The translations under genes and the position numbers were made by a program. 64,000 nt of DNA from Mastigamoeba balamuthi (taxonomy: Eukaryota; Evosea; Mastigamoebida; Mastigamoebidae), in NCBI GenBank assembly GCA_902651635.1, contig CACRSC010000039.1, positions 74,797 through 138,796 of the forward strand. Reading direction: 5' to 3'. The notes beneath the pieces are model-generated. The model saw only the letters and a list, made by a program, of their open reading frames with translations. It was not told the DNA's origin and did not search any database. This document shows positions 56,561-64,000 of the stretch, in pieces. The first letter of the stretch is position 1. Every line of letters starts with the position of its first letter.

Positions 56561-57552
56561 TTTCAACATACAATTGATTTCGGCTGTGATGTACTTCTGA
56601 GGTGCTTCGGTTGATGACATGGCATTTGATCGATTGGTCTAGCAGTTGAAAACAATGTGTGATCAATGAAGACCGACCCAGCTACTCAATTGATTATCTG
56701 AATACCTGACTGGTCAATACCTGAATGCAGTGCAAATGGTCCTGTTCCTCAACTGTAGGCAGATCTGCTTATGCCACTTTCTTGTCATCAGCTTCTGCAG
56801 TTCAGGATCTAGGGGACACTCTTTGTCCACTTGAGCAGCCAATATGTAGAATTTCCCATTTCTTTCATAGGTTCCCCTCACCTTCTTCCTTTTCCCCACA
56901 CTATCACATAACTTACTATCTCCAGGAGTCGCACTCTGTCTCCTGCAGACCTTACAGATGAGGAACGTTGTGGCTACTGGGCAGCATTACAAACGTGCAC
57001 TGCCTTCTTCCCTTCCTTTTCTTTCTCATTTCTGCTGATTTCTCTTTTTCTTCCTTTTTCCCCTTGAAAAGTGCATCATTTTTTCTGACGCCTCCTACCG
57101 CAGGTTCAGCAAGCAGCATCGGCCCAAGCATAAACAACAAGGTAAGAACTCAACCACTCCTTGCTCTGTGATTCTCTCCCATTATATGTCTTATTTTTCA
57201 TAGTTTAATGATTTAGCAATTAATGTGCTAGCGTATATACTATTAATGCAAAATGACCTGATATCGAACAGCTCTCTTTTACAGAAGCCAGAGGATGAGA
57301 TCATCAGAGCCTGGTGCCATGCCTGGCTCTTATGATCATGATTATGAGTGAGAAACAAAACACAGCACACTTAATAAAAGTACATCCACCACACATCAGT
57401 ACTGAGAAACCAAATAAAATATTTGATTGATATCACAAAATTGTGATTAATTCGGTTCAATTGTTTTATATAATCGAATTCAATATATAATCGCAAAAAT
57501 CACATTAAACGATTATTACACATCATGTGCATTATGCATATATGCACAAATG

Positions 57553-57600
57553 CGCATAATGTGCATAATGTGCATAATGTGCATAATGTGCATAATGCTA
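57553..57600 (+). repeat. 9-bp tandem repeat
   Basis: Five near-perfect copies of ATAATGTGC within the AT-rich island. Confidence 0.8.
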
Positions 57601-57740
57601 TCTGTGCACAAAATTAAGTGTAAAAGTAGTGATAACTCAATGCTAAATCTAGTGCTAAAATTCTGTACTATTTGTACTAATTTAGTGCTTCAGTGGATAA
57701 AATGCAATGATGACCAAATGTTTAATTAGTTGCAAAGTGC

Positions 57741-58095
57741 TGTTCAGGCATTGGGGAGCTCACACATAGGAGGACCCCGACTGAGACATAATAACCCTGG
57801 CATCATAAACCGCGAATGATACACACGAGCTTGCCCTTTACAGATCTTCCCCTCCGTGAGTGCACCACTTGTGAAACAGTTTCATGTTCTAAATAGTAGC
57901 AGATGAAGATTCGTCCGTATCCCAGGGGAGGTCCTGTTTGATCTACTGTTTCCGGGTAAGAAAAACTCGAACAGTATGTGCATTCACATCACTTTCCACA
58001 TGCACACCGTTTCTCCTCCGCAAGAGATAATTGTGCTGTTGCCCGAAAACTGGCAGCAGTTCACAGGTGCTCCTATCATCTGTAAATGGCATTTG
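57741..58095 (+). other. Intergenic spacer
   Basis: About 350 bases between the repeat island and the WD40 gene stop. GC content rises towards the gene. Nothing recognised apart from the presumed 3' UTR. Confidence 0.4.
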
Positions 58096-59383
58096 TCAGC
58101 AATCTGGTGATTTGATTATGGGCCCGAAAATGTAGTTAACCTTGCCGTCTTTGGACTGCACTTTGTGCGTGGGGTTCTGAGAGTATAACAGCGTCTGCCC
58201 CCTGGAATTCCACAGCTTGAGGGTGCCGTCGATACCGGCAGTAGCAACCAGCTGGGAGTCCTGGCTGAAGGAACAGCAGGCCACCTGTCATTCGTTGTAT
58301 GAGCCACTGTTGGTAAGGAATTAACAATGTGGTTGTCTGCTCACGGGCATCGAGTGCGCCTCGAAATGACCAACTGGCTGACAGTCCCTACCATCGTAGA
58401 GGTGTACCAGGCCGTCGCTATCGCCGATTAAGATGAGCGAGTTGTCGGGCGCATAAGCGACACAACACGGCTGTTCTCGATTAAGAAGAAATCGTGAGAA
58501 CAAACGGCGGTTGAGGGTTCGCACAACACGGCGGTCACCGCGCTCGTTCCTCTTGCTGTTGCTGGTACTTGTTGTCATCTGCAGCGTGGCGACGTCAAAC
58601 AGCTTGATCTTGAACTTGGGCGATACGGTGACGAGAGTGCGGCTGTCACCAGAGAAGGCGACAATGGTGGCGTCGTGGTGGCCCTTGAGCGACTCCAGGA
58701 ATGGTAGTTTCAGTGGCCCGACGAACTTCGGCTCTTCTCCCCTGAGGTCCCAGAGGCACACTTCCCCCTTGTACAAATAGCTGAATCGCTGGTCCGCCGT
58801 TGCGACCGTTGTCCCATCCGGTGATAGCGCGAACGACCCGATCGTCTACCACCAGAAGGAGGGGGGATGAATTTTTTAGGCACCAGAGATTTCAGAGGAA
58901 GACGGAGTTTGTTTCACCATCTTGTACTCGGCGCCCACGTAGGAGTATCCCTTGTAAGCGCCGGGAAGGTGGAGTGGGGCGATGGGGCGCAGCGTCGAGG
59001 CCTGGCGCACGAGGACCTCGCTGTCGCTACGATAGTCGTAGCACGAGAGCACCTTTTGGCAATCGGGCGTTATCTCGACATGTGCCAGGACCTGCATCAT
59101 GGGCAACGCTGTTAGGTGGGTGAAAGAGAAGCTCTGTTTACGCTCACCGAGCGTTGGTGGTCAGCGGCTGCGTGGACTATCCTTCCCTCGCGGATGTCCC
59201 ATTGTATGAGACAGCCGTCTCGGCCCGCGGAGACAGCAAAGCTGCCGTCGGAGCTCAGAGAACAGCTGAGGACCTGCGTTACGGCATTTGGGCCATCGGA
59301 AGGTGGGGCGACATGAGCTTTGGGCCCACAGAACGGCAACCTACCTCGGTGCTGTGACCCCTCAGCTCCTGCACAAGCTCCAT
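58096..59383 (-). CDS. TBL2-like WD40 repeat protein
   Basis: Minus-strand exons: 59345-59383, 59148-59273, 58918-59091, 58345-58845, 58096-58284; 342 residues, all phase 0 junctions. WD40 repeats are visible: DGCLIQWDIREG, GEVCLWDLRGEE, FKIKLFDVATLQ, GLVHLYDGRD and GTLKLWNSRG, giving five to six blades of a beta-propeller. The pattern LKGHHDATIVAFSGDSRTL, PCCVAYAPDN and HLYDG resembles transducin beta-like 2 (TBL2), an ER protein in animals, but this protein lacks the N-terminal membrane anchor. In exon 4 a further 66-nt intron (about 58481-58546) is possible, because the Ser/Arg-rich insert between two blades looks non-conserved. Function beyond scaffolding is unknown. Confidence 0.75.
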
Positions 59384-59771
59384 TTTACTGTATATTTCTC
59401 CACACCGCCGGTGTATTGCGCCTGGGGTGTGGGGAGAGAGAAATTCGCTACATACATTGTGAGATGTAAGATAGTTGCACATTCCCCGTGCAAAAAAGCC
59501 TCATTTCGATACGAAAAACTGCACAACAACCCTAAAAACTCCGAAAGTCTCTTTTCAAAACGAAAGAAGTGCACACGTATGCTCTCTGTTCGTGCAGTAG
59601 CGGTTTGAGCCCGCTGATGCACGATTCGGGACGGCTTCTATGCACACGGGAGACACGAGTTCCTGAGCAGGGGTTCTCGCGTGACGGGGACCAGGACACC
59701 CACAGGACCGTCACGCAGACGTCACCTTCAACGCCCGCGCCGTCGGCGGCAAGAGCGACAGGCTCCTCCGG

Positions 59772-60324
59772 ATGATGCTCAAGATGTCCGACATCCGAGC
59801 CCCACCCCCGGCGCGGATTTCTACTCCCCGATTCATTTGTAAACGGCTGATGATCGAGGTGCGTCCCGCTCCCCTGAGCACGGCTCAGAAGCCCGGCCCT
59901 CACTCTTGCGCCGGACCGCGTTTGCAGGAACTGCCGCAGGAGGACTACTACGTGGTCGCGGACGGGGCGCCTCCGGAGAAGCTGTTCGACAGGCGCTTCT
60001 TCATCTTCATCGTGGCCCTCGCCTTCACCGTCGCTGTCCTCTCGGTTCTCGTGCGTCACTGCCCCTCTCCCCCCCGCGCACCGGGGGGCACTTGCCTCTC
60101 CAGTCGCCGCGCGCAGTGGCCTCTGACAGTGCGGAGTGGCCTTTGTGCTCTTCCGTCTTCCGCACGCACAGATTTTCGTCTGCGGCACCTACTTGGCTGT
60201 GGTCACCGACGAGACGTCCGAGATGGAGCAGTGCCTCGACAACGCGTCGCGCCTGCTCAGGGGCATGTGCCCCGGGTTCTCCGTGACCTGCAGGGACTCG
60301 GATCTCACAATTATGGCTGACTAG
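59772..60324 (+). CDS. Small single-pass membrane protein, unrecognised
   Basis: Exons 59772-59858, 59928-60050, 60172-60324 give 120 residues from the ATG at 59772, with phase 0 junctions. The same frame stays open upstream (VTFNARAVGGKSDRLL from about 59723, after CACGCAG), so a 5' exon probably exists and the true protein is longer. A hydrophobic helix spans the second junction (RRFFIFIVALAF, then VLSVLIFVCGTYL). The C-terminal tail is soluble (DETSEMEQCLDNA). No family recognised. It is convergent with SGF29, with about 80 bases between stops. Confidence 0.5.
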
Positions 60325-60358
60325 TGCTAAAAATAGACCGTGTAGGACTACTGTTACT

Positions 60359-60439
60359 GAGACAAGGCGGGAATCGAACCCGGGACCCTTGTACTTTAGA
60401 CCTCTTACCTCTTGGCGGGAGGGGGCAGCGTGCTTGTCA
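60359..60439 (-). other. tRNA-like box B / T-arm sequence downstream of SGF29
   Basis: The minus strand contains GGGTTCGATTCCCGC, a perfect RNA polymerase III box B/T-arm type word, followed by CTTGTCT. TGACAAG, 60-odd bases upstream, could pair with it over six positions. No D-arm or clear anticodon arm is present and the 5' half overlaps the SGF29 stop, so a functional tRNA is not supported. Possibly a tRNA or SINE relic. Confidence 0.4.
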
Positions 60440-62184
60440 CGAGGCTGACGTGTATGTCCCTCTGGCAGAGCTTCGTGCTGCCCTCGCCGTAGTCGCCGTC
60501 GAACTCGAGCCTGTAGTGCGACGACTGCGGCGTCTTCTTGGTGCGCTGCTGCCCGGCCCGCGGGGGCTGCGAGACCACCGTGGCGCAGTACAGCGTGGTG
60601 GTGCCCGGGAACACGGCGCTCACGCGGTCGCCCACGTTGAACTCGGGCTCCTGGTCCGGGTGCCCCCTGAGCTCCACGACCTCTGACGGCGAGACCTGTG
60701 CACGAGAAGAGCACGCGGTGCTCTAAGCCAATTGACAATCGATAACCAAACCGGCGCCCGTTTCAACTGATGATTGAGTTCGATACCAGCTATGCATGCA
60801 CCACATGAGAGGGATGCCCCCCGGAACACCTACGCTTGCACAGAGAGACTGAGTAACCCGAGTGAATGTACCGCAGAGGGCCCGTTTCAATTGGCTCGCC
60901 GAGTGCGATTCCAAATGGTGCACAAACGAGACGGGGGGAGCGCACCTGGAACTTGGTGTTGTTGTCGAGATCGGTGACCCAGTACTTGCCCTCTGTGCGC
61001 GAGAACTCGCCCACGGCGACGTACACCCAGTTGCGCTCGCCGTTCTCGTCGCACTGCACCGCCGCCGCCTTCTGCCCCGGCGGTATCACCCTCGTCGCCG
61101 CCGCGTTGATCGCCGCGCTCCCGCTCCTCTGTGCAGCGGGGGGTCCCGTACAACGCACGCGTCGCGTTGGCAACGGGGAATTTAAAAAACAGCGGGCCCC
61201 CGGAAAATCAATTGAATAGCAGCCCGCCGACCTTGGGGCCGATCACGGGGCTGCTCCCGTCCGCCGTCCGCCTCCTCTTGTGGTGCGGCGCCGCCTGCGG
61301 GGCCCCGGCGGTCACCACGGGCACCACGGGCACCGGCGAGGGCGCGCACTGCAGCGCCTGGGCCACCGGGGGCGACGTGGAGGCCGCGCAGAGCTGCTGC
61401 TGCTGTTGCTGCTGCTGCGGGGCGCAGTGGTACGCCATGTGGCGGTGCGGGGCAGCAGGCGGCGTCGTGCCGTGCTCGGGCGAGGCCTGGGGCGGGCTGG
61501 GCGAGGCCTGCGGGGGGCTGGGGGTGGGCTGGGCGGGGCTCCTGCGCGTGTCGAGGGGCATGCCCAGCGCCACCGCCTGCGCGATGTGCGGGTTCGCCAG
61601 CATCGACGCGTACGTCGGCTGCTGCAGCGCCGCTGGCAGCGGGATGGGCGTGAACGACGCCGCCGTCGAGGGCGTGCTGCAGGGCACTGGTGCCGGCGGC
61701 TGCGGCGGGGCGGGAAGGCAGCCCGCGCGGCTGCAAGCGGGGCGGGCAACAGGCGGTTATGTACGCCAGATTTCCGGGATTCGGAATCAGGATATTTCGC
61801 GGGGTGAGATTTGCGCGGGAATCTGCGCGGAATCAGCTGATTCTTCGGCCGGGGGCTACCTCTCGAGGTCGTCGATGGTGGTCTGCAGCGCCGTCTCGAC
61901 GCTGTGGATCACGGTCTTGGCGTCGGACAGCAGCGCGTAGAGCTTGTTCCACTCGTCCTCTGTGCCGCGGCGCCCCAGTTGGCTGGCTGGGTTGCGCGGA
62001 CCGCGGGGGAGATTTGCGAGATTTGTGTATCTTGCAGCTCACGTTCGGCGGGGCGGCCCATGCTCGTGTTGAAGGCGCTCGCGTGGCTGTTGTAGCGCTC
62101 GATAAAGTCGGCAAAGCGCTTCCAGCTCTCGTTGGCCGTGTGGATGTTCGCGGTCAGCGAGGCGAACGACGGGTCGTCCGCCAT
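60405..62184 (-). CDS. sgf29: SGF29 (SAGA complex tandem-Tudor subunit)
   Basis: Minus-strand exons: 62043-62184, 61860-61959, 61232-61730, 60946-61128, 60405-60695; 404 residues. The N-terminal 80 residues are helical (SWKRFADFIERYN, WNKLYALLSD), as in other SGF29 proteins. A low-complexity middle is Pro/Ala/Gln-rich with an eight-Gln run and a KRRR motif. The C-terminal tandem Tudor reads VAAVQC, WVYVAVGEF, KYWVTDLDNN, then FNVGDRVSAVFPGTTTLYCA and YRLEFDGDYGEG. The TTTLYCA segment aligns with the TTxFYxA strand that supplies an aromatic-cage residue for H3K4me2/3. SGF29 recruits the SAGA/Gcn5 acetyltransferase to H3K4-methylated nucleosomes. It is somewhat longer than the human protein (about 293 residues) because of the linker. 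Confidence 0.88.
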
Positions 62185-62579
62185 CTCCGCAGGCAACACT
62201 AAAATGACAATCTGATTCGCGTATCTTCTCCTGCGAATCACACGTGAGAAATCTGACCCGGATTGCGAGAAAATCTATACCAAAACTGTTTGGAACTTGT
62301 GTCTCCCTAATTGAGCCGGACACGAATCCGCATTTCCTGTGCATGTTCTCGACGAGGACACCATGCCTGCATCCACGACGGCCTGGAGAAGACCTGCGAA
62401 GGCGTTCCTATTAGTGTATTAGTGGGCATCGTCAGGATAAGATCGGCGGTGCAAGCCAAGCGATCCACGACCAAGAAGAGCCCATCATGTGCACGAACCG
62501 CGGGCTGTGAAATCAATGTCTCGCACAACCCCGAGTGCATCGGCAGCAGAGCCACCAAAGAAACGGGGCCTGCCATGGT
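62185..62579 (+). other. Intergenic spacer
   Basis: Upstream of the SGF29 start, ending at the gag-like relic. It presumably contains the SGF29 promoter. No gene recognised. Confidence 0.4.
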
Positions 62580-63180
62580 TCCATCGGTGCAGATTGCTGC
62601 ACCCCAGTCAGTTGATTCTGATCAGAGCAGCAGGTTTCCTCATGGGGCTAAGGTCGAGCTCCCGGACTTCTTTGGGGAGACTGCTGTCAGGACATTCATC
62701 TCAGAAATGACCATGTAAAAGACATGTTTGGCTGGCCGAACAAGGAGGCTGTTATGGTAATGGCTCTACATTGCAAAGGATCAGCATCCTTACTTGTTCT
62801 GATATTTCATTCTATCATTTAAGAGGAATATGACTGAGTTTTCCAAGATGATTAAGGACTTGAGGGTGATCTTTCTTCCATTTCCACCAGATGCACTGGT
62901 GTACCTCATGCAGAGCCAGCAGGCCAAGGGCGTTTCAGTACTATGTTATGCCCAGGACTTCATGTAGTGGTATGAAGACCAGGGTCAGGAAACAGTGATT
63001 GAGGCAACTGCAGTAAAGTTGTTCATTGATGGTCTGCACAATCAACAAATTCAGCAAGAAACTCATATGGGACGACCAATGACACTGCTCCAGGCATTTT
63101 CCCTTACAGTGAAGTCGAACACATTCTTTGTGAACAATGTCAGGTCTGGAAGGCCCAAATGACATCGCAGAGTGCCAAAA
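62580..63180 (+). mobile_element. Retrotransposon gag-like relic
   Basis: Fragments in changing frames read VELPDFFGETAVRTFISEM, DMFGWPNKEAVMVMAL, then MQSQQAKGVSVLCYAQDF, a stop, WYEDQGQE and KLFIDGLHNQQIQQE. The order and spacing resemble the capsid part of Ty3/Gypsy gag (an FxG-x-F start, then a YAQDF/FxxGL helical region). Stops and frame shifts show decay. It is weaker evidence than the RT/RNase H relic at 56 kb. Confidence 0.5.
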
Positions 63181-64000
63181 CTATGATGGCACTTGGTTCA
63201 GGTGGGACAGGAGATTCCCATAGGACCTTGTGTGCTGGTACAGGGAGTTGTTCACAGTTAGAACACATGGCCTGTAGACAGCCAGTATGTAATAAAGGTG
63301 CAGCTGGACTCAGTGCTGTGCTACATCGATGAAGAGAAGCACAGGATGATTGCTGCAAGGATCATGTTCACTGAATTTCATCATTCAGCCCTTGATCTGC
63401 AACAGAATGCTCATTGCTGCAGTCATTAACATCATGGTGCTTCATGTTGAAGAATGACTTAGCATTGACTATGGGGATTTTATCTGCTGATGGTTTTCGT
63501 CTCTGGAAAAACATGATGTGCATTGTGAAGTAAGCTCGGAATTGGCTGTGCTTCACAACACGAGCAGGAGGCTCATGTGCGAGTATGTACAAAATCACAC
63601 AATTCTGCATGGGCAGGCCTGAGAACTGGGGCCTGGAACAAGGGCAGTTATGTCAGCAGTGTTTTTCACCAGCACATACTGTGCTGGCAGCACATGCTAT
63701 GTGCTGGTGGTATATGTCTTTGCAGCCAAACGTACCATTTTACCAGTTTCATTGAAAAAACTAAGTATGAAAAAAAAAGTCGTTTTAAAACGACATTTTG
63801 AAAATGGAAAAACTGAGAATGTCGTTTTAAAACAACAATATATTTGAACCAAATTGAACAGCAGAAAAATCATTGTTTTTTATTACAATTTTGTTAAAAT
63901 TGCAATGTTACCAGTGATTTGTGTGTGTGGTGAAATGTATGAAACTGAATTAAGAACATCGTTAAAACAGTACCATGAAGAGAAATACCTGAAGAATACA
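63181..64000 (+). other. AT-rich end of window, no gene recognised
   Basis: Low-GC sequence without a supported coding region. It contains a palindrome at 63779-63794 and A/T runs near 63771-63900. It probably continues the retroelement-derived region. Confidence 0.4.
63779..63794. repeat. Perfect 16-bp palindrome
   Basis: GTCGTTTTAAAACGAC is its own reverse complement. Most of it (GTCGTTTTAAAAC) recurs at about 63821-63833. Confidence 0.85.

Larger units (their letters stand above)
55454..57740 (+). repeat. AT-rich repeat region
   Basis: Low-GC DNA with many TGCACAT/ATGTGCA palindromic words and TAGTGCTA variants. Blocks at 55741-55860 and 57615-57735 share about 60 bases, including ACTAATTTAGTG and ATAAAA-GCA-TGATGAC, in the same orientation about 1.9 kb apart. 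They bracket the Gypsy-like fragment and could be terminal repeats of one element. No intact gene seen. Confidence 0.5.

Noticed and set aside
57553-57600. CRISPR-like array
   Set aside because: It is a simple head-to-tail 9-bp tandem repeat without spacers, in a eukaryotic genome.
60359-60439. Functional tRNA gene
   Set aside because: No D-arm, no convincing anticodon arm, and overlap with the SGF29 stop; only the T-arm is convincing.

Overview
The window is eukaryotic nuclear DNA from a GC-rich protist. Nearly every gene is split by short GT-AG introns, mostly 42-75 nt, and I could follow reading phase through almost all junctions. The gene content (receptor kinases with paired kinase domains around a cyclase, TmcB-like PAS cyclases, LOG proteins, secreted amylase, D-lactate dehydrogenase, nitroreductase) resembles free-living Amoebozoa such as Acanthamoeba or Mastigamoeba. 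That assignment is an inference from gene content and composition; no rRNA or marker gene is present to confirm it.

Layout. 1-18.9 kb, plus strand, is a signalling cluster: the 3' part of a TmcB-like PAS/adenylyl cyclase receptor, a roughly 2,510-residue LamG/cysteine-rich receptor carrying kinase, cyclase-like and kinase domains, and a complete second TmcB-like PAS/adenylyl cyclase. The two TmcB cyclases share a 540-bp tract with one visible difference, which suggests recent gene conversion. 19-32.4 kb, minus strand, holds two LOG-family genes flanking a secreted protein with two GH13 alpha-amylase modules. 33-43.1 kb, minus strand, is one gene for RME-8/DNAJC13. 43.7-48.4 kb holds a divergent pair: a membrane-anchored nitroreductase-like protein (minus) and a D-lactate dehydrogenase (plus). 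49.2-51.9 kb is a protein with helicase-like motifs in permuted order, fused to an Rrp8-like methyltransferase. From 51.9 to 58 kb the DNA becomes AT-rich and repetitive, with a decayed DDE transposase, a possible partner gene and a Ty3/Gypsy fragment. 58-62.2 kb returns to ordinary genes: a TBL2-like WD40 protein, a small membrane protein and the SAGA subunit SGF29. The last 1.8 kb is AT-rich with a gag-like remnant.

Assembly caution. The one long N gap and all three single Ns are flanked by duplicated sequence of 254, 580, 1317 and about 865 bp. They look like unmerged contig ends or haplotypes. They create a false second J domain in RME-8 and a false extra copy of part of a LOG gene. Four further frame breaks of one base each (receptor at about 7329, LOG copy A at about 19941, amylase linker at about 25670 and 25540) may be sequencing errors.

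Functionally, the left third would sense extracellular cues and produce cAMP and phosphorylation signals. The middle covers starch use, endosomal sorting and fermentative or redox metabolism. The right end is chromatin and mobile-element territory.
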